Assembly: GCF_017562075.2 (NCBI RefSeq)
Contig: NC_054082.1
Coordinates: forward strand, 2,970,550-3,034,549
Direction of reading: 5' to 3'
Length of the DNA stretch: 64,000 nt
From: Anopheles merus
Lineage: Eukaryota; Arthropoda; Insecta; Diptera; Culicidae
Shown here: in pieces, positions 25,804-38,171 of the stretch
Numbering within the stretch: the stretch's first letter is position 1
Layout: every line of letters begins with the position of its first letter
Notes under the pieces: generated by a model
The model's input: only the letters and a program-made list of their open reading frames with translations
What the model was told of the DNA's origin: nothing
The model's database searches: none
Made by a program: the position numbers and the translations under genes

Positions 25804-27148
25804 GCTGGATCTTAACGAATCACGGAGAACTACTAAACCTTGTCAATGAGTTGCTTGTTTAACTGTGGTGATGTGTATCCGTCGAAGGATGCGATTCAAC
25901 TGCCCGATCGGTTGGCGTTCCTACCGTCCGGCTGGCCATTTCCGGACCGACGCAACGAACGATTTTGTGGTGGGGATATGGGCCAACCACCAATCCATCC
26001 AACCAAACAATATCAAGTCGTCATCCCTCAGAGATGACGCTGCTTAACCGTTCTTGGGCCGTTTATGTAAAAATAGACAACCGTCCCATACACGGGGTAC
26101 GGTGGATGATCTTAATCCCGTATCCTCTCACTCTCCCAACAGCACAAACAGTCCCACTGAACACGGTTGCCAAAATGTCTTCTTTCGGACTAAGGCGGCG
26201 GGCAGTTCCCTTTCATTGAAGGAATTTAAAAACAGGGTGCGCCGTACGACATTGAAATGTCCCGTGTAACGTCTTGCAGGGCGGGCATGAGATGAGACGA
26301 CCGTTGGGTAAATGGCAATGAACTTGGAGGTTTGTGGTCAATCGAAACTGCTACTACTAGTGAAGTATTGTGCCGTTGGGATCATTGCCAAAGGTCATTC
26401 AGCAAACTGTGCAGCGAGTGATACGCCCTTGCCGATTACCTTAAAGATAGTGATAGAGTAATTGTTTTAAACTTTCGATTGTTGTAACAGTATCCTATGG
26501 CACCTCATTTCACCACATTGCTTCATCCTGCCTTGATTCAGATCCGTGTAAAATGAAAATCTAGAAACATTGCTTTTGATTTACTGCAGTGCCTAAATTA
26601 TGCGTTTCTTTCGCATCGTCATACGCTAATAATAGGCGCGGGTAAGGAAAAGATGTCAACAAGTGAATGGGAAAATAATGAGACATTGAATTAAAAATTG
26701 GTGTTTGCTTCGAGGGGGAAGAAAACACGCGAACTGAAATTTGTCATCGCAAAAACAACACACGAAGGTCACAATTTTTAGACGCATCAAATTAAAAACA
26801 ACACGGACGCAAGGAACTGAAGAACACACAGTCGCTCCCCCACCCGCAAGACGGCATGATAAACGGTTTGTTGTCGTGTTTAAGTTTGATACGCACGAGC
26901 CATGTACCTATTTCTGTCGACGGTAATTAGAAAACTGTCGTTTGACAACAAATTGGGTCACCGCAAGGACGGCGTCTTCGGACTCGTTAAAACAGTGCGC
27001 GGTTGTACGGATATTGTACGGAGTTTATTTCAGTAAAAAAACACGGCAAACATGAATCGTACTTCACAACACAGCGGCGGCGACAAAGCGAGTAACGGGA
27101 AGCGTTTCATTCACAACAATTTAGACACCCGCCCTGCCCGCCGGGCGT
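25804..27148. other. Spacer, no gene recognised
   Basis: 5' flank of the Gly/Lys-rich gene and 3' flank of EDRF1. Short open frames on the plus strand have no domain or splice support. A GTCGTTTGACAAC element lies at about 26937-26949. Confidence 0.55.
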
Positions 27149-30100
27149 TTATCGCGGCGCTGCTGTCCGCCGCGCTACCGCTTCGTGGTCGCGATCGAGA
27201 TCACATATCTGCCGCAAAACGTTGGACAGGTGCAAGGCATACTCTTTGATCACTGCACCGGCCTCACCGCCACCCTTGGGCGGCGGAACATCTTCCGCTA
27301 CTTGGGCCGGTTTTTTCTGTAAGGCCACCGCGAACAGCGCTTTGTAATGGGTGGCCGTGGGGTCCTTCTGGTCGCCGGCCGCTTGAAGCGACAGCTTCGT
27401 GAGCGTTCGCAAAATCACCTGCAGTCGCTTTTCAAACAGCTCCAGCAGCTTCTGCAGCTCCTCGTAGCCGCCAGCGTTACCGTCATTGGTGTTGCTGCTG
27501 CCGCCGCTGTCCGCCGTGCCGGTCGGAGGCTCGTCGACGGCGTGTGGCTTTGTGATGGCAAGGTGTTCGATTAGCGGATATGCCTGCTTGCAGAGGGACA
27601 ATGCACCGAGCAGGTGGGACGTTTTTGCGACCGATGCAGACGCCTGTTCGCATTGGTACTCCTGCAGCGCGATGCGTTCCATTTGGATCTGCAGATATTC
27701 CTGCGGTTCCGAGAGGCTTTCAAAGATGTTGGCAGCCTTTTCGTAGTGGAGCTTTGTGAGTCGCAGGGATGTTTTACGGCGATGTTCAACGGCCGTCGAA
27801 CGGTACGACATGTGGTGGTACGATGCAATACTGTTAAAAAGAGAGAAAGTGAGGAAGGAGCATTAAAACCTAAACGAAACTTTCCAAAGCTACTCGTGAA
27901 ACACCTACCGATGGTGAATGAGACCAGCACGGAAGGAGTACAGGACCTGTTTGGGACCGCTGTTGTCTTGATCGCACAGTTTCAACGCTCGCTGCAGCAT
28001 TTCAACCACCTCCTGCTCGACCTCTTCCTGTGACTGCGATTGACCTCCCTGTCCGTCGACCGCAATCACGTTATGATCCTGCAGCTGCCTGGCCAGATTG
28101 AACGTGGCCGTAGATAGCTCCCACGTAACCAACGACCACATGTCCGGATAATCCTTGCGCGAACCGAGAATCCCGAGCGCTCGATGGTAGTATTCAAATG
28201 CTTCGTGGTAGAATTTCTTCATTGCTGTCACATTGTTCGGTCTAGAGACACAGGAAAGAGAACACCATTAGCAAGGTAAATAACAAAAAGATATAAAGTT
28301 TGCAACACAAGTCTTACTTTTCGCCGACCAGATGAATGTGTGCCCGGAACCGCATGAACCGGCCCATGTTGCACAGGAGAAACGCTAGATTCGTCGTGTC
28401 GTTGACGGCCTCAAACAGCGCGATGCCTTTCTGCAGCGAATCGTACGATTTCTTCGTCAACAGCTGATACAACGGTTCCGTCGAATCGAGCGCGCCGTCC
28501 TCCGTGCGTTCCACGTACTTCTGATACTCTTCCTGCGCCCAGTGCATATACTTGACGCCGAGCTCGTTTCGAACACTGCCGAGCCGGCGCCGCAACTCGT
28601 CCTCGTCCTTGGTCGCCACGGCAATGGCAGTTTCGTAGCAGCCGCAGCTGGTCACTATGAGCTGTTCCATGTTTGCCGTCGGCACGGGTAGCGTGTTTTC
28701 CACCTCGCTGCCAATGTCCTTCACTAGCTCCTCCATAATCAGCTGATCGAGAGGATGCTGGGCCGCAAACTGGGCCAAATGCTCGCCAATCCGATCCCAA
28801 TCTTTGGCGAGCTGGAAAAAGCAATCGCCCGCTCGACCCAGCAAGTTGCCAAGCTGGGAGGATACGCACGAGATGTGCTTCGTCACCACCTGCTGGCAGC
28901 GGATGGCAGAGTATAGATAGCGCAAGGTCGCTCCGTATCGCTGCTGTGCGTACTCTTGCTCTGCCATGGTCGCATACACGAGGCAGGCTTTCTCGAACAG
29001 CAGTATCTTTAAGTGCACGTTCCACGATTTAATCACACCAATCTGTCCCTTCAGCAAAAGCGCCCGCGGATCCGCTTCCGGCGCACGATCGGGACCGGCA
29101 TCCGGCTTGTTCGAGCCGCCACTGCCGCCCTTTCGTTGCTTTTCCGCATCTTTACGCTTCGAGCGCTTTTTGCCCGCCTTTCCGTTCCGTTCGGAATCCT
29201 TCTCCTCTTGTGCACCCGCGCACCCCTCCTTCCAGCCCATCGGGATGATTTTTGCCGGATCGACCGGGCACGGCTCCGGGCGCAGCGGTTGGTACGGCAG
29301 CGGGATCGCATTGTCCGACTTTGCCATGTTTGGGTGTGTCTCCTCGTGGACGATCTTTTGCCGTTCGGCTTCCTTTTCCTTCTCGCGCTGCTTCTGCTCC
29401 TCGTAATTGTCGAAATACTGCAGACACTGCAATCCGTCGACGATATGCTGCAGCGCAATGTTGCACCGTTCCGCCGTGCTGCAGAGCAGTGGCGCCGGAC
29501 GGGAGTTGTGATGCTTGCCCAATCGCTCCTCCACCTTGTACTCTTTGAGCGTATCTTTGATGCTCTGGATGGCTGCTTCCAGCTTTACGCTGCCTCCTGT
29601 TGGTTCCCGCTGCCCTTCCTGCTCCTTCACAGCCGCTGGCGCTTCATCCTCCGTCTCGTCCAGCCCGTTTTCCGAGGGCGTGGAATTGCGCTCACCGCAC
29701 AGATAGCCAACATCGTCGTCTTCATCCTCGTCGATCGTAGTGTTGAACTTGGGTGAACCTGTGGCACAAAGCACACAAAGCAAATGTAAATCTAAAATGG
29801 AACACAATTTCTATCTGCTGTTTAACTTACATGGATCCGTGTCCGCAGGAATATGCAAATCGGACAGAATGTAATGTGAGGACGTAACAATCTGCGGATA
29901 CTTTTCCTTGGGCAGCAGGGTGATGCAATTGTTCAGCAGCGTCCGGATGGCACCCGCTTTTGACGCCGACACAGTGCCATTTTCGACGGAATTTTTCATA
30001 TTTCTCGCTACGGTGTAAAGTAACATCGCAACCGGCACGGTGAAAGGATTCTGTCCACCCGGCGGTAGGCTGGTGGGATTGTTATCTTCTCCAACCTTGG

Positions 30101-31367
30101 CAGCACCGGTGGGCGCGGGTTGCTTAGAGGACAATTCCTCCGTATCCCCTTTCTTGGCCGTTCCATCCTCCTCTGCCGCGGTTCCGCCCTCGCCGTGCGC
30201 TTCGCACAGGGTGGTCAGATCGTACAGCTTCACAACGTCATCGTTGCGCGCCTTAAACAGCCAGTAGGTGTGGCCCGCCTTGGTGACGTTCGCCTTCAGA
30301 AAGGCGAGAATGTTCTGGGCCACGTTGCGGATGAGCTGGGGAGAAAACTCGGAATTCTCCAACCGTGGCAGATCCTCGGTCTTGATCAGCTCGTACCGCT
30401 GCACGATACCGTCCAGATGGTAGCACATGACCACCTCCGGCACGTTGGACATCAAATTGTCCAGCCAGTAATCGATGCCGGTAAGTACGTTGATCGGTTT
30501 CGATTCGTCGCGCAGCCGTAGGCTTATGCACGGACGATTCGCTCCACCAAAGATGGGCAGATCCGTCCCGATCAGCATCCGGATGTCCTCGAACGTCCAG
30601 ATCACGTTGCGATTGAACATGTGATTTCTCTGCTGCGCATCGGGAAAGTGCTCCTCCTCCGTCGGCTCGGGCAGTAGCGGTCCGGCGTGGGGCAGTGGCG
30701 TGTACGGTGCGCAATTGTTCAGTATCACATCGTGCGGTTCACTTTTTGCGGTCGCGTCCTCCTGTTCCGTCCCCGTCTGCAAGCTGTGGTACAGAAACTT
30801 GGAGGTGAGATACTTCTGCTGAAATGCTTCGCGCGTTTTGGGATGCAGGAACAACTTCCGCTCGCTGTCGTTCAGACTCTTCAGAATGTTTTCGTAGATG
30901 AACGAGCGCAGCCAGTGCCATTCGGCTTCCTCCTGCAGCAGCAGATACTTGGCCACGTCAAACTCGTCGATCAGCAGCGTGTTTTCGATGCGATGCACAA
31001 TCATCGAGATGACGCTTTTGCGCGAGTACGGCAGCTTGAGCAGACGCTTGATGTTTTCCGAGTCCGACACCACGTCCACGCCGCCAACGCAGTCGGGAAA
31101 CATGTTCGCCATCCGGAAGCTGCTGAAACCGGCCTGGTGGGACAGGAACTGTCCCAAGCCGTAGGAGTTGGCCGAATTGCTCAGCCAGTTGGACGGTGGC
31201 ATGTTGAGATTGGTGTTGCACTTGAGCCGACCGAACGGTACCGTACTCTGCACGATCGAAAAGCGCACGATGGCGTTCGATTTCACCTGCTGGCCGGGAT
31301 CATCCGCATGCCCGTCCTTCGAGACCGTGCTAATGCGCGGGCACAGTTCAATTTCCGTGTCATCCAT
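27149..31367 (-). CDS. EDRF1: Erythroid differentiation-related factor 1 homologue
   Basis: Four coding exons on the minus strand: 29831-31367, 28318-29758, 27909-28241 and 27149-27830. Phases match, giving 1330 aa (human about 1240). Human EDRF1 is a nuclear factor that promotes globin gene expression; the insect role is unknown. The conserved N-terminal domain includes VDVVSDSENIKRLLKLPYS and VHRIENTLLIDEFD. It also has WHWLRSFIYENI, then TFEDIRMLIGTDLPIFGG and ISLRLRDESKPINVLTGIDY. An acidic low-complexity linker follows (DEDEDDDVG) with a Lys/Arg-rich stretch. The C-terminal half is alpha-helical with TPR-like units (EYYHRALGILGSRKDYPDMW). The first coding exon begins exactly at the A of the ATG, because the acceptor CAG abuts it. 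A 5' UTR exon ends at 31443, upstream of a 75-bp intron. Confidence 0.94.
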
Positions 31368-31442
31368 CTGGTGGGGATAGAGCGAGGGAAACAGTTAGTC
31401 GGCGAATGGGATCGGATGCACTGTGGCCAATCCGTTACTTAC

Positions 31443-32537
31443 TGCTGGTTATTTCACACCGCCAGAGGCGCATTAGTTGCGAATTTCGTCCAGAGGTATG
31501 CGGCTGTGTAGTTTCTAGAATGTGTGAGAGCGATCCAGAAAAACAATGTGTTGACAGCTGAGCAGCACCGGCTGTTTTGTTGGATTGTTTACTTTGGTAG
31601 CACGGTAGGGAGGTCAGTCGGTCAAGAAAGTTGATAGCAAAAGAGATTTTTTTAATTATTCTTTTTTTAAGGAAAAAATGGATTTCAAAAATATTTCAAA
31701 CGTTTCCAAAAACAAATCATTTTGTAAGGCTGGTATTTGATAATGCATTTTCAAATACCCGCTCAGACATTTGAATAAAAAAATGTGTCCTCAATTGCAC
31801 GGAAGTAGCCCACTGTGGCCTGCTGTCAAGGAGCGATTTGCCGTGAATAACATTGTGCAGGTGTTGTGCAACAATAAAGTGGAAACCACAATAAATCGGC
31901 GTTAAACAGGTGAACTATATTTTCATCCCCTTTCATTAAACTCCATTAAATTGCACCGCAACCCCCCCCGGAAAGAGAGAACCATTGCCTTTAATTGTCA
32001 CCGCTTGCTTTTGATTTTCACCGCTTTAAAACCGCCACTCTGTAGCTTGTGCAAGGAGAAATCTTCCGCGTACGATTCCCGAGGAAATCGAAAAACATCA
32101 GCTGCAAATAATAGCCCGACGGGAGGACATTATTAAAGGCGTTGGTAAAGAGCGGGGAAAAGTGCGTGTCTGTATTTCTCTTTCCGTATCATGGCCGGCA
32201 TCTTTCCGCCGGCATGTTCGACGGAAAATTGATTCTCCACCAACACGAAACGTTGCCCCGCTTACCCACACACACGCACACACATGCATGAGGAAAGCAC
32301 ATAAATGTTCGTTTTACAGCAGGTATCCTTCGCCCTTTTTCGTTGCAGAACCGAACCGGCATCGCTTGTGTGTGTGTGTTTGTCTGTTGTTGGTCTCACA
32401 GATAAGGACCCTCTCGATTACGCGCGCCCTTCATCGCCCTCAACCTGCCTCCGTCGCACTCGCTGACGTTCCACGCGTACCGAAATCCGGTTTTGTTCCC
32501 TCTGCTGCTTGCGGGTGTGTGCGCGCGCGATTACTCG
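31443..32537. promoter_or_regulatory. Divergent region between EDRF1 (-) and peroxiredoxin 5 (+)
   Basis: Includes the EDRF1 5' UTR exon and promoter (a TTGACAGCTG element at 31551-31560) and the Prx5 leader. No extra coding gene is seen. Confidence 0.5.
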
Positions 32538-35500
32538 ATGCATTCGTTCGTGCGTTCGTCGTGTGCCGTCGTCAAAAACTCCTTTGTGCTGAACCAGTGC
32601 GGACGTCCCGTGTTGCTGAACGCTGCTGCCACATTCCACACGTCGAAGATGGTGCAAATTAAGGTAAGGCAACAAAGCGAAGCCGGGTGGATGGGAGAAC
32701 ATAGAAGCAATTATCGGGTTCGGGTGGTAGTGTGATATGGCCCCACACACTGGTGGCCCTTAGCGGCGTAGATTATCAGCAAACATAAATTACATAATAC
32801 AGCTTTTTTGGATGAGACGCGCGCGCGATCGCCGTAATGGAGTTTCATTTGCCGTGACGGCGACGACGACACGCGAGCGCATCATGGAATGATTGAGATC
32901 GGAGGATTCTTCTGGCGTGTGAATGTGTTTGTGTTTGGTTAATGTTATTTTTATGTTGCTTTCATACCAGGCCAGGCTTCCGGTATTGCTTCCGGTGTGT
33001 GGTTAATGGCAGCAAAAGTTATCAGACACGATCTGATGCCACGTAATGCTTGGTGCAGAACGTCACAGCGTGTCAAGTAGATTCGCTTTCAGAACTTTAA
33101 GTTCAGCTGACCGTGAACTTGGGGTTAATGAATAATTTTACTTTTAAAATAGAAAGGAATAGGAGCCACTCTCCAATTCTTTTTTCGAACGTTTTCTGCT
33201 GTTTTTGTGTCTAGTTTGTAAGTTTATAAGCGTGAAGTTTGTATTTTATAACACCACATTCGCTTAAAGCACTGCAAATCACCTTTGCTTTGATAGTAAC
33301 CATGGCTACCGTGCGACACTTTAAAACGTTCCTCGTGCGGGGCTATAATGAACCGCCAAGAGCACACTCTTCAAACGACACGGATGACAAAACCAGCCGG
33401 CGGCATCGTCGTCGGTTGAGGTGCATTTGCATTTATGCTCGCTGATGCATGATGAGCGCACCATCCCACGGTGCTTGTTGTTTGGTTTGCCATTAGGCAA
33501 ATGCAAATATGCCTTCTAGAACGGGCAGAAATGGGGCCGTGTTGTTTTTTTTTTTGTTGCCTGTGTGTGCTTACCAGTGTTGTTGATGAAATGGCTGAGA
33601 AGGACGAAAAGGTGTCCCAGTACTGGCACAGGATGGTCGAATAATTCGCACGTACACCTCGACGATCGATACTAACGAGCGTACACCGCGGGAGTATTTG
33701 TAGCTGGGCAATTTTTTTGTTGTTGTATGTTTTGTTCATTCTCGTTATTTATGATGCCTCGCTTGTTCTTCAGCTGGCTGGCAACTTGATATTGAGCCCA
33801 GCTCCGTGTGCTTGGCACTGCTGTTCAGTTTCACACATAAAAAAAAACAACAGTAAAAGGATCGGGCTGACTACTAGAAGCATGTAACGTACTTCGTTAG
33901 AGGGGAAGTCACCGTAGTTGTGTTTTGTTTGTAAAACGACTCCGTTCTGCATTTGTTTCGAATGATAAGCACCATTGGTGGTAGCCACTTGAAAAGCAAC
34001 AAGCCGCGGCTACATCACACGCACGCCCACCACCACCACACATGTGGCTGGAATTTTCCAGCACATTGAGTCTAGGTGCCTATCGTTTGGGAAATTTCCA
34101 CCCGATGTTGCAGTAAACGATGGGCGGAGGTGTGGGCAGTGGGAGATATTCAAAGTTATGCTACGTAACGTTTGAGGTTGAATATTGTATGCTTTTCTTT
34201 CTGCTGCTGGGTTTTGTGTGTTGTTTTACACCCGGCCCGTCCTACGGCGAAGCCCAATTTGTACGGCGAACGCTTCCAAAAACCCCTGAAAGTTTGTATG
34301 GAATGGATGAATATTATCTTAGCCCCCAACACACCCACTCACCCTCTCTCTCTCTCTGTACCCCTTTCTCGGTGGACGATACTGTTTCGGTTGTTTAACC
34401 TTCATTCCGGCTGTGTTGAGTCGGTAAATAGAATCAACGTTTGTGTTCTTTTTATGCCTCCCTGATGATGGTCCCCTCACTCCATGGCATCCTCGATGAA
34501 TTTTCCAACCCATGCGGTCGGTACACTACTATTTGTTGATTCAGGAGCCCCATGTGTGTGTGAGAGGGAGTGTGGGAAAGGATTTTAAGGGTTGTTGGGG
34601 GCAACGGTTGATCAACTCGCTAATTTGGCTAGAATAACTTTACCTCTTCTAGTCGATGGAGCGCAGTGGAACTTCTACCATTCCTAGAACGGCTTTTAAT
34701 TCAGTTTAGAAGTACAGTAGCAACTCTCGCTTATAAGTTGCTCCAGTCTGCAGAAGAATGCCTACGGTTTTATGGGCCACATTTACCATTTATTTTTGTT
34801 GGATTGGTGACCATTATAGGAGATTTTTTCCTGTTTCAGCAAAATGGTTGTTGGAAACGCTAAAACCTTAAATCTTATTACTCAATCACATGTGCTGACT
34901 TGCGGGCGTGGTAAGTGGATCTTAACGCCATTTAAATAACATTACGGAAAGGTGTATCCTCACGCACCCTGCCGGGTGAAGTGTGTTTTTGTCGAGAAGA
35001 TGGAGAAGATAATAGGACTACACTTGAGAAGGTCACACACAGGCACAGGAAGAAAGGAGAAAACGAACGAGGAGCTAAACGTGAAAATTAGAAATCAATT
35101 ATTCAGCAAGTTTGTACACGGTTCTGGCTAAATGTATTGTATTGCCTGAAGCACTTACGAGCCGGACAATGGGTAAGAATAGGATACCAGAGGGGTGGAG
35201 ATGGGGGGAGGGATTGATAGCCATTCGATTGCACCCATAAAATAGGAGTGGAGAGGATATTAGAACCGTGTAGAAGGCAAAAATCGATGTAACAAGCGAA
35301 ACCCCACAAACTCCGATTCATTAAAAAGCAACCTCGACGATCCGACGAGCCGATGGAAAGAAGGAAGTGCTGGTGTGGTGTGTGGCTGTGTGTGTGTGTG
35401 TGTCGCTTTCCACTATCGTTGGACGGTCGTTTAGAGCCGGTGGGTTCCGCATGAAATATGTATTACCCCCTCATTTGCGTTCTACGTACAACGGCTGGAC

Positions 35501-36310
35501 GCCCTGAGAGCTAAGGATGGTTGAAGATAATCTTAGTTGGCGAGCGAAGGGCATATGCCACCGAGCGCATAAAGGTGTAGGATTAATGGGTAGATTATTG
35601 TTCGGTGCGGGGCGAAGGACAGCAATCTATATTTCATAAACCACGTCTTCCCAGCACGTTTCCTTTTTGTGGTGAAATGACATAATGGCACTGGGTGGGT
35701 AAATGGTCCGTGATAAATCGATATATCTCCAGCCCGCAGCAGGGTTGGCGCGTTTTTCTTATGTTTGCACTGATTTCAGCCCTGCACTGTGTGTTGTATG
35801 TTTTGCTGTGAGTGGAGGCTTTTAACGTATGTATTTCTGTATCTTTTGCAGGAAGGTGACAAGATTCCCTCGATCGACCTGTTTGAGGATTCGCCCGCCA
35901 ACAAGGTAAACATGGCGGACCTGTGCGCCGGCAAGAAGGTGATCCTGTTTGCCGTCCCCGGCGCCTTCACGCCCGGCTGCTCCAAGACGCACCTGCCCGG
36001 GTACGTCGAGAAGGCGGCCGACCTGAAATCGTCCGGCGCTACCGAGATTGTGTGCGTGTCCGTGAACGATCCGTTCGTGATGTCGGCCTGGGGCAAGCAG
36101 CACAACGCGACCGGCAAGGTGCGCATGCTGGCCGATCCGGCCGCCGCCTTCACGAAGGCGCTCGAGCTCGGGGCCGATCTGCCGCCGCTCGGTGGGCTGC
36201 GCTCCAAGCGCTACTCGATGGTGCTGGAGGACGGTGTCGTGAAGTCGCTCAACGTCGAGCCGGACGGTACCGGACTGTCCTGTTCGCTGGCCGACAAGAT
36301 CAAGCTGTAA
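32538..36310 (+). CDS. Prx5: Peroxiredoxin 5 (atypical 2-Cys, mitochondrial)
   Basis: Exons 32538-32663 and 35852-36310, 194 aa. It reduces H2O2, alkyl hydroperoxides and peroxynitrite with thioredoxin. The peroxidatic Cys85 lies in PGAFTPGCSKTHLPG. The C-terminal resolving Cys186 is in DGTGLSCSLADKIKL, as in human PRDX5. The first 37 residues are basic, hydroxylated and free of acidic residues (MHSFVRSSCAVVKNSF..., FHTSK), which fits a mitochondrial presequence. A second in-frame Met at 32649, immediately before the catalytic domain (MVQIK), could give a cytosolic or peroxisomal form; the last residues (KIKL) are not a clear PTS1. The intron is 3188 bp, far larger than others here. An upstream in-frame ATG at 32493 would add 15 residues. 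Confidence 0.95.
32664..35851 (+). other. Long intron of Prx5
   Basis: The donor AAG|GTAAGG and acceptor TTTTGCAG| flank 3.2 kb. Inside are only short open frames. I see no nested gene. Confidence 0.8.
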
Positions 36311-37485
36311 AAGGTCGTCCGGCAGGCCGGGTTCGTTCTACTTTTTACCGTCTTAAGTCACCTGCACACGAGCGCGCGCGCGCGCGCCTTCAAGGCTCTC
36401 CGTTTTTGCACACCGTTTTCTCTCGCAGTCTTTAATAGCAATAATGATGTACGCTTGTTACAACAGCAAGTGGTTTAATGGTTGTACGTACCTTTGAACT
36501 CTCTTTCGCTCGATAATAATTATGAATTAGGACACCTCACATGGAAGCACGGGCTAACTCGACAGTGTTCGGCATCATCACTAGATATTCTCTTCTCCTT
36601 ATCATCTGGCATAAGGGTCAAGTACCAGTGCATACCGTAGGATAGAAATATGAATTGAAATTACGATTGAAATTCTAAAACCCCTTTTCGCTGTGCCGTG
36701 GAATGTCTGTTAGCTAGCCTGTGTTTGGGTTTGATCGCTGCTTTGTGACGATCGATACGATCGAGTGCTTTTTTCGAACCCAGTTCTGGTCCTTTTTGGA
36801 GTTTCCATTGGGCAGTAGTGTAATGGAGAGACAAAATATATATCAAACCTGCATCCCGAGAACAATAACTAGTTGGATACATGATTAGGAATAGGAATTA
36901 GTGCCACAAAAACATACTTACACACACACTGGACCCGACACTACTCACCGTTTTGACCGACACTCACAAATACACACATTTGCTAGCAAAAAATATATTT
37001 CTCTACATTGGTGTTCCCTCAAAGCACATCCAATCGAACAGCAAGAAATGTATGTTACTGCTTTACGATGTCAATTCCCGAACAAAAATCATTCAGCAAA
37101 TGGCCGGCCAAACGTCGATCACACAGGGCCACAGAAGAGTAACGTGAAGAACGGAAAGGGCGTTGTGGTTGAAGTGAAATTGGTTGGATTTAAAAATGAA
37201 GATGGAATAAACATCAGAAGGCATGCAAAGTACTACATATGCTCTGCGTAAAAGTTTCACATGATTGTTGCAATACTGGCGCTCTAGATGGCAGTCCGAA
37301 AATGGTCTCGTAACCATAGATATGCGAAGGTATTTTGATTATTTGCCTGTGCAGCATAAAACAAATCATGGCCGGTAAACAACAGTCGGACGCGCGCTGG
37401 GATGGGAGGAGGGGATGTAAATGTCATCGTGAGCAAACACACCCAACATACCGAAACATCAACAAACGCAAACAAGGGCGCCAAA
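36311..37485. other. Prx5 3' flank and REV7 promoter region
   Basis: No coding gene is supported. Short open frames on both strands overlap without splice logic. Confidence 0.55.
36372..36387. repeat. (GC)8 alternating purine-pyrimidine tract in the Prx5 3' UTR
   Basis: Sixteen bases of strict GC alternation, 62 bp after the Prx5 stop codon. Such tracts can adopt Z-DNA. Confidence 0.9.
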
Positions 37486-38171
37486 ATGGCTACAGCTACG
37501 GAAAAGCAGGGTAAAATCCGTGATACACTGCAATTTGCAATGGATCGAAGGTGAGATAATCGTTGCTTTATTCGTTTGCAGAAATAGACGTCATCGTCGA
37601 GATGATGGAGATCTACATCAACTCCATCCTGTACAAGCGCAAACTCTACCCCGAGGCAATATTTCGCATCCGCAAGGCGTACAACATCCCGGTGTACATT
37701 TCCATCTACAGCGCGCTGAACGACTACATCGCGCAAACGTTAAAAGCTGTCCGGGAAATGTTACGAAACCGCAAGGTGCGACGGCTGGAAGTGATCCTCT
37801 TCGAGGAGGAAGACAATCCCCTGGAAAGCTACGTGTTCAACCTAGACTACCAGCGGCTGGCGAGGGAGAGCGATGAAAACATGAGCGCGTTTGAGGAGGA
37901 GCTCCGACAGTCGTTGCTGGCGCTGGATGCTCGTATGAAGAATTTAAAGCGCTTGCCGGAGAGTGCGGACGTTAAGTTCAAAATTTTGCTGCACACAACG
38001 GAATCGGCGTACGTGAGGATCGGTAACGATCCCCGCCTGCAGAGCTTCCCCTTCGTGAAGGAGGTGGCGGTGCAGGAGGCGGATGAAAAGTCCAGAATCG
38101 AGCTGTTGCCGGTGTTGCAGACGTCCTGCGTTGGGGTAAACGTGTTTGTTGAAGAGTATGGTAGGATGTGA
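37486..38171 (+). CDS. Rev7: REV7 / MAD2L2, HORMA-domain subunit of DNA polymerase zeta
   Basis: Exons 37486-37510 and 37582-38171 (71-bp intron, phase 1), giving 204 aa (human 211). REV7 clamps REV3 peptides with its HORMA seatbelt and bridges to REV1 in translesion DNA synthesis. It also acts in shieldin and mitotic control in vertebrates. Signature matches to REV7: VEMMEIYINSILYKRKLYPEAIF (human VHLILYVREVYPVGIF), RKAYNIPVYIS, VRRLEVILFEEEDNPLESYVF, FKILLHTTE and the C-terminal NVFVEEYGRM. The short first exon encodes only MATATEKQ. AATAAA lies at 38225-38230. Confidence 0.92.
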
